Origin: Actinomycetes bacterium | GTDB lineage: Bacteria; Actinomycetota; Coriobacteriia; Coriobacteriales; Eggerthellaceae | Direction: 5' to 3' | DNA length: 64,000 bases | NCBI GenBank assembly: GCA_023394615.1 | Contig: JAEXAI010000015.1 | Span: forward strand, 1-64,000 | In this document: positions 1-8,487 of the stretch, piece by piece | Layout of the letters: each line of letters begins with the position of its first letter | Position numbering within the stretch: the first letter of the stretch is position 1 | Notes under the pieces: generated by a model | Told to the model about the DNA's origin: nothing | What the model saw: only the letters and a program-made list of their open reading frames with translations | Databases searched by the model: none | Translations under genes and position numbers: made by a program

Positions 1-1839
1 AACACCGTGACCTCCTACAAGGTCATGCGCGGCGAGAGCGACGTTACCGCCAACTACACCTTCGCCGAGAGCGTCGCGGGCAAGCTGACCGTGGAGAAAG
101 CGATATTAACTATCACCGCAATTGACAACGGCAAGATGGTTGGTCAGGCTGATCCTGCACTCACCTATACCTACATTGGTAATATCGCTGGAGAGGTTCC
201 TGATTTCTCAGGCGCATTAACGCGTGTTGCAGGCGAGACCGCCGGAACATATGCCATCAACCAGGGTGACTTGGCGGCAACCAGCAGTTCGACATTCAAG
301 TCGGCAAACTATAACGTAGAGTATGTGCCAGGTGCATTCACTATCGCAAGTGATGCGGGTGCTCTTGGTGTTACTAAAACGCTCAACAATAAGGGCACTG
401 GTACTGATGGTGCCTTCAAGGTCGGCGAGATTGCACAGTTCACCATTACGGTTACTAACAATAGCGCCTACGACATCGCTGGCATTACAGTACAAGATGT
501 TCTTAGCAATGCTACTGGTGCAATAGTCATCAACCCGGGCAGTGGCTACACGGTCAGTGGCACAACGGCTACGATTGCAAAACTCGTGTCGAAGGCAACC
601 ATTACCATCACTGCTTCATACAAGGTAACTCAGGCAGACATCGATGCAGCGAAGAGCATCAGCAACATAGCAACGGCCACGGTTCCGGGCGGAACGGATC
701 CTGTTCCTACTGACCCTGTTCCCGTCCCAACCGACCCGTCAACACCTGCCGCCACAACGGCCAAGACCATAACCAACGCTGGTACCGGCGCTAACGGGGC
801 ATTCCTCGTCGGCGAGACCGCGAACTTCAACATCACGGTCACCAACACCGGCAACACCACGCTAAACGACGTGCGCGTGGCAGAGGCCTTGGAAGGCGCG
901 ACGATTCTCATGGGCACCGGCTATACCATCGTTGATGGTGCGGCTGTCATCTCGACTTTGGCGCCGGGCGCAACTGCTACGGTGCAGGCGACCTACACGG
1001 TCACTCAGGCCGACGTGGACGCAGGCGGCACGACGAACATTGCTGCCGTAACAACTGGCGACCCGGGTATCGATCCGCAGGATCCTGAGATCCCCATCCC
1101 GACGCCTGATCAGAACCCGTCCTACACAACGGCCAAGACCATCACCAACACGCCTGCAAACGGTACAGCGTTTGCTGCTGGCGAGACCGCGAACTTCAAC
1201 ATCACGGTCACCAACACTGGCAACACCACGCTTACCAACGTGCACGTAACCGACGCTATGACCGGTCTTGACACTTACATCGACTCGGTCGCACCGGGAG
1301 CAACGGCAACCGTTACCACCAGCTACACGGTCACGCAAGCCGATGTGGATGCTCAGGCAACGCTCACCAACGTGGCAGTCGTCACGCCGAGCAACCCTGG
1401 CACTACGCCAGAGAACCCTTCGGCTATCGTTCCCGTCACGCCGCCGGTCACGCCGCCTACCCCGACGCCTGTGACTCCGACCCCGACGCCTACTCCGACA
1501 ACGCCTGTTGACGCAATTGTGACGCCGGTCGCTACCGCATTGCAGAACGCGGTACAGGTAGTCATCGGTGAAACCCCGACTCCGCTGGCAACTCCTGAAG
1601 AGGAACTGGCAGAAGACGGAACGCCTTTGGGCGCCTTTGACGAGCCTGTGTGCTGGGTCCACTGGTACATCCTGTTGGGCATCATCATCACCACGATATA
1701 CGGTGCGGGCGTTCTGGTTCGTCGCCGTCACTATCGCAAGACCCTGGAATCCCGCGAAAAGGATGTCCTGGGCGAGACTGAAGAAGAAGAGAGTTCAACC
1801 CAAGCTGCGCCTACCATGACCGCAGGGAAGGAGGCATAA
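1..1839 (+). CDS. Cell-surface protein with MBG and DUF11-like repeats, C-terminal membrane anchor (5' partial)
   Basis: The reading frame is open to base 1, so the N-terminus lies outside the window. The visible part begins with an MBG-like domain (about residues 30-115, with the motifs ITAIDNGK and NYNVEYVPGAFTI). Three repeats of the DUF11/isopeptide-adhesin type follow, each with a core GE-x-F-x-I-TVTN-(T/S)-N. Next come a Thr/Pro-rich linker that would span the cell wall, one transmembrane helix (WYILLGIIITTIYGAGVLV) and a short basic then acidic tail. There is no LPXTG; anchoring is by the membrane helix. I infer a large adhesin or stalk protein on the cell surface. The ligand is unknown. 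The gene is followed at once by a small membrane-protein gene, probably in the same operon. Confidence 0.75.
   Translation, partial: NTVTSYKVMRGESDVTANYTFAESVAGKLTVEKAILTITAIDNGKMVGQADPALTYTYIGNIAGEVPDFSGALTRVAGETAGTYAINQGDLAATSSSTFKSANYNVEYVPGAFTIASDAGALGVTKTLNNKGTGTDGAFKVGEIAQFTITVTNNSAYDIAGITVQDVLSNATGAIVINPGSGYTVSGTTATIAKLVSKATITITASYKVTQADIDAAKSISNIATATVPGGTDPVPTDPVPVPTDPSTPAATTAKTITNAGTGANGAFLVGETANFNITVTNTGNTTLNDVRVAEALEGATILMGTGYTIVDGAAVISTLAPGATATVQATYTVTQADVDAGGTTNIAAVTTGDPGIDPQDPEIPIPTPDQNPSYTTAKTITNTPANGTAFAAGETANFNITVTNTGNTTLTNVHVTDAMTGLDTYIDSVAPGATATVTTSYTVTQADVDAQATLTNVAVVTPSNPGTTPENPSAIVPVTPPVTPPTPTPVTPTPTPTPTTPVDAIVTPVATALQNAVQVVIGETPTPLATPEEELAEDGTPLGAFDEPVCWVHWYILLGIIITTIYGAGVLVRRRHYRKTLESREKDVLGETEEEESSTQAAPTMTAGKEA
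811..1232 (+). repeat. Near-identical 53-bp direct repeat within the surface-protein gene
   Basis: Bases 811-863 and 1180-1232 differ at one position. They encode the same stretch (GETANFNITVTNTGNTTL) in the second and third DUF11-like repeats, whereas the first repeat has diverged. This points to recent duplication or gene conversion between the two repeats. Confidence 0.8.
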
Positions 1840-1840
1840 C

Positions 1841-2485
1841 ATGAAAAAGAGCAACGTCGTTCTATTCACCGTACTGATCCTTATTTCCGCCTTCCTGTTG
1901 TGGCTTTGGTTCTACCTGGGCTTCAACAAAGTGGACAGCCCGCTCGATTTGGTGATGAGCATCGTGTGGTGGGTTATCGCCGCGCTGCTGATGTTCTTCA
2001 TCTACCGTTCCGAAAAGAAGCGTCGTGAGCAGATTCGCACCATCTATGTATCGCCTGGTGCCCTGTTCAATAGCGAAAGGGGTCTGGTGGAATGCCCCGA
2101 CCCCGATCGCCGCGTGGCACTGATGGAAGGTATCCTGACCGATCTGAAGTACAACTTCAATAAAGAGGACATGCCCGCTGACGAGGACTTCGATTTTACC
2201 TACGTGGTACGCACCGAGGACTTCGACAAGAAGGATGTCAAGAAGGACGCCGAGGCGCAAGAAGATGCCGCCGATAAAGCCGCTGCAACTGCTGAAGCCG
2301 TCCCTGCAGCCGGGGCCACGATGAAGATGGAAGGCATCGACGAAAACGGCAACCCCATCGCCGACGATCAGGAGCAGGAAGTCGACTGGAAGGGTACGGT
2401 CGTGAAGATTTACCGCGACAAGAACAAGGATAACGAGGAGCGTCCGTTTGACAACAAGCAAACCCTCCTCGCTGCTTTGGCATAA
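1841..2485 (+). CDS. Small two-helix membrane protein of unknown function
   Basis: This 214-residue protein starts one base after the stop of the surface-protein gene, and the GGGAGG at the end of that gene serves as its ribosome-binding site. Two hydrophobic segments lie at about residues 7-27 and 38-56. A cytoplasmic region rich in acidic, lysine and alanine residues follows, with no enzyme motif I recognise. The tight coupling to the surface-protein gene suggests a role in its export or display, but that is inference. A strong terminator follows. Confidence 0.7.
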   Translation: MKKSNVVLFTVLILISAFLLWLWFYLGFNKVDSPLDLVMSIVWWVIAALLMFFIYRSEKKRREQIRTIYVSPGALFNSERGLVECPDPDRRVALMEGILTDLKYNFNKEDMPADEDFDFTYVVRTEDFDKKDVKKDAEAQEDAADKAAATAEAVPAAGATMKMEGIDENGNPIADDQEQEVDWKGTVVKIYRDKNKDNEERPFDNKQTLLAALA

Positions 2486-2515
2486 CCGCCCGCACCATTT
2501 GCCAAAGCATCGAAA

Positions 2516-2553
2516 CGGAAGGCCCCCGGAGCCAAGCGCCCGGGGGTCTTCCG
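2516..2553 (+). terminator. Rho-independent-type hairpin after the surface-protein operon
   Basis: Arms CGGAAGGCCCCCGG (2516-2529) and CCGGGGGTCTTCCG (2540-2553) pair over almost 14 bp with one internal mismatch and are followed by an AT-rich tract. It ends the operon of the two upstream genes. Confidence 0.8.
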
Positions 2554-2721
2554 TATATTATTTGGCCAAGGTTTAGGGCATTTATCGATTTCAAAACAAA
2601 AATCGAGTTCTGTCGTTAGTTTTTGTCGCAAAATCCGCTCGCTGGCTGCTTGGTTTACCTCATGGTTCAGAAGCCAGTTGTCGACAATGATTCTTAATGC
2701 GTTTGCTTCTGATTTGCGGCG

Positions 2722-2742
2722 AGAAACTCACGTTGAGTTTCT
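2722..2742. promoter_or_regulatory. Perfect 9-bp palindrome upstream of guaB
   Basis: AGAAACTCA and TGAGTTTCT are separated by CGT. The site lies 30 bp upstream of the guaB -35 box, so it could be a regulator site or a short hairpin. No known box was recognised. The rest of 2554-2846 holds only this site and the guaB promoter. Confidence 0.45.
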
Positions 2743-2771
2743 GTAGGCGCATTGATTCCCGCTTTAGGTGC

Positions 2772-2800
2772 TTACAACCACACGTACCTGTGTTTATAAT
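2772..2800 (+). promoter_or_regulatory. Sigma-70-type promoter of guaB
   Basis: The -35 box is TTACAA (2772-2777), followed by a 17-bp spacer and a consensus -10 TATAAT (2795-2800). The predicted start near 2807 leaves a leader of about 40 bases before the ATG at 2847, which carries the ribosome-binding site GAAAGGGA. Confidence 0.75.
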
Positions 2801-2846
2801 GGTTGCTAATCAAAAACACGGCAAATCAGCTTGAAAGGGACAGAGC

Positions 2847-4367
2847 ATGGCTTATTTCTTCGAAGAACCCGCACGCACATTTAACGAGTACCTTTTGGTG
2901 CCGGGGTATTCATCGGCGGAATGCGTCCCCGACGCTGTCAGTCTGAAGACCCCCTTGGTGAAATTCAAGCGCGGCGAGGAACCGGCTATCAGCCTAAATA
3001 TCCCCATGGTTTCCGCCATTATGCAGGCCGTGTCCGACGATGGCATGGCGATTGCGCTGGCAACCGAGGGCGGCATGAGTTTCATCTTCGGCAGCCAGTC
3101 CATCGAAAAAGAGGCCGCGATGGTGGCCCGTGTGAAGGACTACAAAGCCGGGTTTGTTACCAGCGATTCCAATTTGTCTCCCGAAATGACGCTGGGCCAG
3201 GTTATCGAGCTGAAGGAAAAGACCGGCCATTCCACCATGCCCGTCACGGCCGATGGCAGCACGCATGGCAAACTGGTGGGTGTGGTGACCGAGCGCGATT
3301 ACCGCCTTTCCCGCATGAGCTTAGATGAGCTGGTAGGTTCTTTCATGACCCCGCGTGAACGTTTGGTAGTGGCCACGGCCGACACGAGCTTGAAAAAAGC
3401 CAACGACATCATCTGGGACAATAAGTTGAATTCTCTGCCTTTGGTAGATGAGCAGGATCGTTTGGTCTACATGGTGTTCCGCAAAGACTACGACTCGCAC
3501 AAGTCGAACCCCTTGGAAATGCTGGATGACCACAAGCGCTATATGGTGGGCGCCGGCATCAACACCCGCGACTTCGCCGAGCGCGTGCCCGCATTGGTGG
3601 ATGCTGGGGCCGACGCGCTGTGTATCGACAGTTCCGAGGGATTTTCCGAATGGCAGAGCCGCACCATCGCATGGATTCGCCAGCATTACGGCGACACTGT
3701 GAAGGTGGGCGCAGGCAATGTGGTTGACGAAGAAGGTTTCCGCTTCTTGGCCGACGCGGGTGCTGACTTCATCAAAGTGGGCATTGGCGGCGGATCCATC
3801 TGCATCACGCGCGAACAGAAGGGCATTGGGCGTGGTCAGGCGACCGCTCTTATCGATGTGGCCCGTGCGCGCGACAAATACTTTGAGGAGACCGGCGTGT
3901 ATGTGCCGGTATGCAGCGACGGCGGCATCGTCTACGACCATCACATGACGCTGGCTTTGGCCATGGGTGCCGACTTCATGATGCTGGGCCGCTATTTTGC
4001 TCGCTTCGATGAGAGCCCCACCAACAAGGTGAACATAAACGGCAATTACATGAAGGAATACTGGGGCGAGGGTTCGGCTCGCGCACGCAACTGGCAGCGC
4101 TACGATTTGGGCGGCGACAAAAACAAGCTGTCGTTCGAAGAAGGCGTGGATTCCTACGTGCCCTACGCTGGCACGCTGAAGGACAACGTGGGCATGACGC
4201 TGATGAAGGTGCGCTCCACTATGTGCAACTGCGGCGCGCTGAACATCCCCGAGCTGCAGGACAAGGCGAAGTTGACCGTGGTGTCGGCTACGTCCATCGT
4301 TGAAGGCGGCGCACATGATGTGCTGCAGAAGGACAAGACCCCCTACGTCAGCAACTCCATCCGCTAG
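2847..4367 (+). CDS. guaB: IMP dehydrogenase
   Basis: Oxidises IMP to XMP with NAD+, the first committed step of GMP synthesis, in the cytosol. The 506-residue protein has the usual barrel interrupted by a CBS-domain pair (about residues 100-220). The catalytic loop GGGSICITREQ carries the nucleophile Cys319. The flap has an adjacent Arg-Tyr pair (NWQRYDLGG), and DGGIVYD with GADFMMLGRYFA form the IMP phosphate site. The sequence differs from the common bacterial form (loop GPGSICTTR) and, as I recall it, closely follows the Tritrichomonas foetus enzyme, including the Cys319 numbering. It has its own consensus promoter. The small exported-protein gene starts 19 bp downstream. Confidence 0.95.
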   Translation: MAYFFEEPARTFNEYLLVPGYSSAECVPDAVSLKTPLVKFKRGEEPAISLNIPMVSAIMQAVSDDGMAIALATEGGMSFIFGSQSIEKEAAMVARVKDYKAGFVTSDSNLSPEMTLGQVIELKEKTGHSTMPVTADGSTHGKLVGVVTERDYRLSRMSLDELVGSFMTPRERLVVATADTSLKKANDIIWDNKLNSLPLVDEQDRLVYMVFRKDYDSHKSNPLEMLDDHKRYMVGAGINTRDFAERVPALVDAGADALCIDSSEGFSEWQSRTIAWIRQHYGDTVKVGAGNVVDEEGFRFLADAGADFIKVGIGGGSICITREQKGIGRGQATALIDVARARDKYFEETGVYVPVCSDGGIVYDHHMTLALAMGADFMMLGRYFARFDESPTNKVNINGNYMKEYWGEGSARARNWQRYDLGGDKNKLSFEEGVDSYVPYAGTLKDNVGMTLMKVRSTMCNCGALNIPELQDKAKLTVVSATSIVEGGAHDVLQKDKTPYVSNSIR

Positions 4368-4386
4368 TCGGAGGGTTCGGGTTCAC

Positions 4387-4944
4387 GTGCCTACGCAACG
4401 AAGCCCAAGCGCACGACAACTGCAACGCAAAGAGAGAACAGGGAGCATCAGGTTGCTGGTGCTCCTTTGCGTTCTGGTGGCTTTTGCCTGCGCAGGGGCT
4501 ATTACCAACGATGCCGACGACGGTCGTATTGATGGTTTTGCGCTGTCGCAGATAGGGGATGTCCCGCTAAAAGCCGACGGATCGAACTTCACGGAATCGG
4601 AAGTGTCATCGGTGGATGCCTCATGTGAAGTACCGTGGCAGCAGGGCAAGTGCACGGCTTATGACCCGGTCTCCATCGGATACAGCGGCTTGACCGCGTC
4701 GGGCACCTACTTAAGCGATTCCATCTACACGGTGGCCGCGCCTGTGGAAAATCGTGAGCTTTTGGGCAAGCGCGTCGAGCTCTCGTATAATGGTATAACG
4801 ATAATAGCAGTTGTGAGCGATCTAGGGGAATTCGCCCCGTACGGTGTCGCTTTCGACTTCGCACCGGCCGTGTTCCATGCTTTCGGAGCGCAGACGGCCA
4901 GCGATTGGGGAGCGCACACGGTGTCGTATCGATTCGTCGATTGA
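4387..4944 (+). CDS. Exported RlpA-like double-psi beta-barrel protein
   Basis: I chose the GTG at 4387 because GGAGGG lies ten bases upstream and because it puts a hydrophobic signal or anchor segment (LLVLLCVLVAFACAGAI) near the N-terminus. That gives about 185 residues. The C-terminal half has the pattern of RlpA/3D-type barrels: CTAYDP, ASGTYLSD, LGKRVELSYNG, then VVSDLGEF where RlpA usually has a D-R-G-P/F element, and the alpha-helical stretch APAVFHAFG. RlpA relatives bind or cleave peptidoglycan; the Asp of SDLGEF could be the catalytic acid. Location outside the membrane is predicted. It follows guaB closely, though the two functions are not obviously linked. Confidence 0.65.
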   Translation: MPTQRSPSARQLQRKERTGSIRLLVLLCVLVAFACAGAITNDADDGRIDGFALSQIGDVPLKADGSNFTESEVSSVDASCEVPWQQGKCTAYDPVSIGYSGLTASGTYLSDSIYTVAAPVENRELLGKRVELSYNGITIIAVVSDLGEFAPYGVAFDFAPAVFHAFGAQTASDWGAHTVSYRFVD

Positions 4945-4980
4945 TTGCGCTGTGCACGAGGGTAGAAAAGCAAAAAGCAT

Positions 4981-6513
4981 ATGAGCGATATACAGAAACA
5001 AAGTGGCGCGAGCAGCGCTGGTGTGGCGGGCGGCGCTGCAGGCGGTGCGACGAATGGCGCGGCCAGCGCGGGCGGCGCGAGTAGCTCTGGCACCGCGGGC
5101 GGCCCTGCCGGAGGGGGCGCCCCGACAAAACGCGAGCACTTCGGCAGCCGATTGGGATTTTTGCTCATCAGTGCTGGGTGCGCTATCGGGCTAGGCAATG
5201 TGTGGCGCTTCCCGTCTATGGTGGGGGAATACGGCGGTGCGGCATTTTTGCTACTCTACATTCTTTTCCTCGTCATTTTCGGTTTGCCCATTTTGTGCAT
5301 GGAATTTGCAGTAGGGCGCGCCAGCCAGAAGAGCTCGGCGCGCAGCTTCGAGGTGCTGGAGCCTCGGGGCACGAAATGGCATTGGGTGAAGTGGCTTTCT
5401 TTGAGCGGCAACTACCTGCTGATGATGTTCTACACTACCGTGGCCGGTTGGATGATGGCTTACTTTTTCAAAACCGCGACGGGCTCTCTGGGCAATCTGG
5501 AACCTGCGCAGGTCACGGGGGTATTTTCCAGCATGCTCGCCAGTCCTGTGGAGCTGACGCTGTGGATGGTGGCCGTGGTGCTAATCGGTTTCGCCGTGTG
5601 CAGCATGGGTGTGCAGAAGGGCATCGAGCGCATCACGAAAGTGATGATGGGCGGCCTATTTGTGATCATGGGCATTCTGGTTGTTGTGGCCGTCACCTTG
5701 GATGGGGCCGCTGAGGGGCTGCAATTCTATTTGGCACCCGACTTTGACAAGCTGTTCGCAGGCGGTGTGCTGGGTTTCCTTGAAATAGCATGCGCGGCTA
5801 TGTCGCAGGCGTTTTTCACGCTGTCAATCGGCATAGGCTCCATGGCCATTTTCGGCAGCTACATCGGGCGTGACCGCAGACTGATGGGCGAAGCCGTCAG
5901 CGTGGGTGTGCTCGATTTCATAGTGGCGTTTATGGCGGGCCTCATTATTTTCCCCGCATGCTTTTCATTCGGTATCTCACCGGATTCCGGTCCTAGCCTT
6001 ATTTTCATTACGTTGCCCAACGTGTTCGGCGCGATGCGTTTAGGGCAAGTGTGGGGAACGCTCTTCTTCTTGCTCATGACGTTTGCGGCTCTTTCCACCG
6101 TTATCGCCGTATTCGAGAACCTGATCGCGTTTTCTATGGACGAATGGGGCATGTCGCGCCGTCGCGCGGTGTTGCGCAACCTCGCGGCCATGCTACTGCT
6201 ATCCTTGCCGTGCGTGCTGGGTTACAACGTGCTTTCCGGCGTAGTTGTGCCGGGCATTGGCGACATTCAATCGCTGGAAGATTTTATCGTCAGCAGCAAC
6301 CTGTTGCCCATCGGCAGTTTAGTGTACGTGCTGTTCTGCACGCATAAGTCCGGTTGGGGCTTCAAAAACTTCTTGGCCGAGGCCGATGCGGGCAACGGCA
6401 TCAGCTTTCCCACGTGGGCGCACCTGTGGGTGGCCTACGGTATTCCGGCGCTGATAGTTGTGGTGCTGGTGTTCGGCTACATCCCCGTGGTGCGCGCATG
6501 GATGGGCATGTAG
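4981..6513 (+). CDS. Neurotransmitter:sodium symporter (NSS/SNF) family transporter
   Basis: A 510-residue multi-spanning membrane protein of the LeuT/MhsT family, which couples Na+ entry to amino-acid uptake. The family signature is in helix 1 (AIGLGNVWRFPSMVGEYGG), followed by about ten further helices and a helix-6 region with GIGSMAIFGSYIG. The first 50 residues are a Gly/Ala/Ser-rich, unstructured tail that bacterial relatives usually lack. The ribosome-binding site before 4981 is weak. An in-frame start after the tail is not obvious, so the tail is probably real. The substrate is likely an amino acid, but which one cannot be said. Confidence 0.88.
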   Translation: MSDIQKQSGASSAGVAGGAAGGATNGAASAGGASSSGTAGGPAGGGAPTKREHFGSRLGFLLISAGCAIGLGNVWRFPSMVGEYGGAAFLLLYILFLVIFGLPILCMEFAVGRASQKSSARSFEVLEPRGTKWHWVKWLSLSGNYLLMMFYTTVAGWMMAYFFKTATGSLGNLEPAQVTGVFSSMLASPVELTLWMVAVVLIGFAVCSMGVQKGIERITKVMMGGLFVIMGILVVVAVTLDGAAEGLQFYLAPDFDKLFAGGVLGFLEIACAAMSQAFFTLSIGIGSMAIFGSYIGRDRRLMGEAVSVGVLDFIVAFMAGLIIFPACFSFGISPDSGPSLIFITLPNVFGAMRLGQVWGTLFFLLMTFAALSTVIAVFENLIAFSMDEWGMSRRRAVLRNLAAMLLLSLPCVLGYNVLSGVVVPGIGDIQSLEDFIVSSNLLPIGSLVYVLFCTHKSGWGFKNFLAEADAGNGISFPTWAHLWVAYGIPALIVVVLVFGYIPVVRAWMGM

Positions 6514-6533
6514 GCAGTTGGCGAGCTGGTCTT

Positions 6534-7847
6534 CTAAAGGAATGCAGCCATATATAATGGCAAGTAGGTAATGATGCCAGTCGAACTCGTGTTTTCACGA
6601 TGCAAAACATAGGCTTTATCGATATGGTAGTTTTTTACTCCGAGAAGCCCGTCAAGAGCTGCGTGACGTTTGCTGCGCCCTCCCGATTTAACTTCCACGG
6701 GTATGACGCGCGTGTCGTTACCTGATTCCAGCAAAAAATCGACTTCACCGACTTTGGTCGTATGAAAATAAAAAAGATCATCGTGTCCGTGCGCTCGCAG
6801 CTCTTGCGCAACGGCGTTTTCGTAGGCGCCACCCAGGTTGATGTGATCGGATAGTGACAGTATTGCCTGGACGTCAGCCGCTGGAAAAGTCGAGAATAGT
6901 AGACCGACGTCGCTTAAATACAGCTTGAAGTAGCTTTGCTCCTCGTTCATTCCTAAAGGGAACACTGCTTCGGTGGCCTTGGTGACCTGTAGGGCGACCC
7001 CAGCGTTTGTGAGCCAATCGAAGTCAGAAGCCATCTGCTCGAATCTGCGTTTCTTATCGATCTCGGAAACGAAAAAGCGCTTGTTTTCCTTATTCAGCTG
7101 TGCGGGAATCGCGTTGAAAATGGTCTTGATTCGCTGTGAGTGAACCTTGTCTTCCACATATCGGGTGATATCAGCGCGATATGCGGCCAAGATGCTTTTC
7201 TGGCGTGCGCGCATGGCCTGTGTGTCGTTTGATGAGAAGAAAGTCTGCACCGCTTCAGGCATTCCTCCGACCAAGACGTAACGCGAGAATAGATCCATGA
7301 AGCGGCTGTGCAAGAAATCAGGGACTTCTGAATGCTTCTTGAAACTGTCTTCCACCGTTTCCCACAACGAATCGTCTATGCCGGCTGCCCAAGTGAACTC
7401 TTGAAAATCCATTGGGAACATCTCGACTATGTCGAGCGTTCCAACTGGAAGGGACCTGAGGTCGTAGGTCTCCACACCAAGCATAGAACCCGAGTAAATC
7501 ACGTCAAAGCGGCCATCTTGTGCAAGATAGCGCATCCAAGTGATGCTGTCGCCGCAGCGCTGCACTTCATCGAAGAACAACAGTGTTTTTGCATCCGGCA
7601 AAGGTTTTGAGGCCATCGAGGTTATTCGCACGATCAGGTCGTTGAGGTCGTGCGCCTCTTCGATGAGGTTTACTGCTTCTGGGTGCTCGACGAAATCCAC
7701 CTTCACCATATTCTCGTAGTGCTGCGAAGCAAACTGTTCTATGCTGCTGGTTTTGCCTATTTGTCGAGCTCCGGTAACCAAGAGGCCCTGTTTGCCTTTG
7801 GTCTGCTTCCATGAAAGCAGATCTTGCTCGATTTTTCTTTTAAGCAT
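6534..7847 (-). CDS. AAA-type ATPase with C-terminal DUF4143
   Basis: The 437-residue protein has a Walker A motif VTGARQIGKTSS (about residues 24-35), a Walker B-like stretch LLFFDEVQRC (about residue 90), and a C-terminal DUF4143/nuclease-like half containing FYFHTTKVGEVDFLLE and VIPVEVKSGG. The latter resembles the D-ExK core of PD-(D/E)XK folds. Such proteins are common accessory ATPases of unknown role, often near TA genes as here. Transcription runs towards the NSS gene on the other strand. Three evenly spaced copies of a 12-bp repeat lie upstream of the start. Confidence 0.8.
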   Translation of the reverse strand: MLKRKIEQDLLSWKQTKGKQGLLVTGARQIGKTSSIEQFASQHYENMVKVDFVEHPEAVNLIEEAHDLNDLIVRITSMASKPLPDAKTLLFFDEVQRCGDSITWMRYLAQDGRFDVIYSGSMLGVETYDLRSLPVGTLDIVEMFPMDFQEFTWAAGIDDSLWETVEDSFKKHSEVPDFLHSRFMDLFSRYVLVGGMPEAVQTFFSSNDTQAMRARQKSILAAYRADITRYVEDKVHSQRIKTIFNAIPAQLNKENKRFFVSEIDKKRRFEQMASDFDWLTNAGVALQVTKATEAVFPLGMNEEQSYFKLYLSDVGLLFSTFPAADVQAILSLSDHINLGGAYENAVAQELRAHGHDDLFYFHTTKVGEVDFLLESGNDTRVIPVEVKSGGRSKRHAALDGLLGVKNYHIDKAYVLHRENTSSTGIITYLPLYMAAFL

Positions 7848-7930
7848 GTGTGGGACGCTCCGTTCTCAAGGCAGCACAGCAGCACAGCAGCATGGCAGTC
7901 GAGTTGAATGATCCTGCAAGTCTCAGTGCT

Positions 7931-8006
7931 ATCTGCAAAATCAAGATTGATATTACGCTAAAATCTGCAAAATTCAAAGTAGGAATCCTTGATAATCTGC
8001 AAAATT
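7931..8006. repeat. Three 12-bp direct repeats with exact 32-bp spacing
   Basis: ATCTGCAAAATT (the first copy ends ATC) begins at 7931, 7963 and 7995. A fourth, looser copy (TTCTGCACTTTT) begins at 8033. The regular period of about three helical turns suggests side-by-side protein binding. The repeats lie between the divergent ATPase gene and the TA operon. Confidence 0.65.
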
Positions 8007-8053
8007 AGGATTAGCGATGGAGGGTCCGTAGTTTCTGCACTTTTGTCACTTGT

Positions 8054-8087
8054 GATACGTAATATAACAGTGTTAGGATACGTATTA
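8054..8087. promoter_or_regulatory. Paired operator-like sites before the Phd/RelE-type TA operon
   Basis: GATACGTAATA (8054-8064) and GATACGTATTA (8077-8087) are near-identical with a centre-to-centre distance of 23 bp, and each contains the palindrome TACGTA. Antitoxins of this type usually repress their own operon from paired palindromes. Confidence 0.55.
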
Positions 8088-8118
8088 AAAGAGACTCCAA
8101 GAACGAATGGAGGACGCT

Positions 8119-8487
8119 ATGGTTGCAGTAATTGAGGATAAACTAGCCTTTGGCCGCGATCAGGTGGTCACATCCACCCAAGCCAGCAAAAACTTTGGCG
8201 AGATGCGCAAACGCGCTCGAAACAAGCCCCTATTTGTGTCCGATCGAAATGATGGCATTGATACGGTCATTATCGGATTTGATGAATTCGAAGAAATGGC
8301 CGTGGAGCTTGAGCGTTTGAGGCAAGAGCATCTGTATGCTGTTGCTGCCGAAAGAATTGCCACTGGCGATATCGACTCGAAGCGCAAAGGCATTCCCGCC
8401 CAAGTTGTTATCGGTCAGGAAGCGTATGCCGAATTGCTGGACAATGAGCGAGACGACTCAACTTCCGATTCGGAACTTTTCGAATGA
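8119..8487 (+). CDS. Phd/YefM-type antitoxin
   Basis: About 122 residues. The start at 8119 is preferred over an in-frame ATG at 8107 because the intervening GGAGG serves as the ribosome-binding site. The N-terminal half has the Phd/YefM DNA-binding pattern (STQASKNFGEMRKRARNKPLFVSDRN, then DTVIIGFDEFEEM) and the C-terminal tail is acidic and would wrap the toxin. It should neutralise the RelE-like toxin encoded by the overlapping next gene and repress the operon. Confidence 0.82.
   Translation: MVAVIEDKLAFGRDQVVTSTQASKNFGEMRKRARNKPLFVSDRNDGIDTVIIGFDEFEEMAVELERLRQEHLYAVAAERIATGDIDSKRKGIPAQVVIGQEAYAELLDNERDDSTSDSELFE

Noticed and set aside
862..1731. 289-codon open frame on the minus strand opposite the surface-protein gene
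   Set aside because: Arg/Ser/Cys-rich translation with no family motif; it mirrors the repeat codons of the real gene.
3321..4316. 331-codon minus-strand frame opposite guaB
   Set aside because: His/Val-rich shadow of a certain gene, with no motif or ribosome-binding site.
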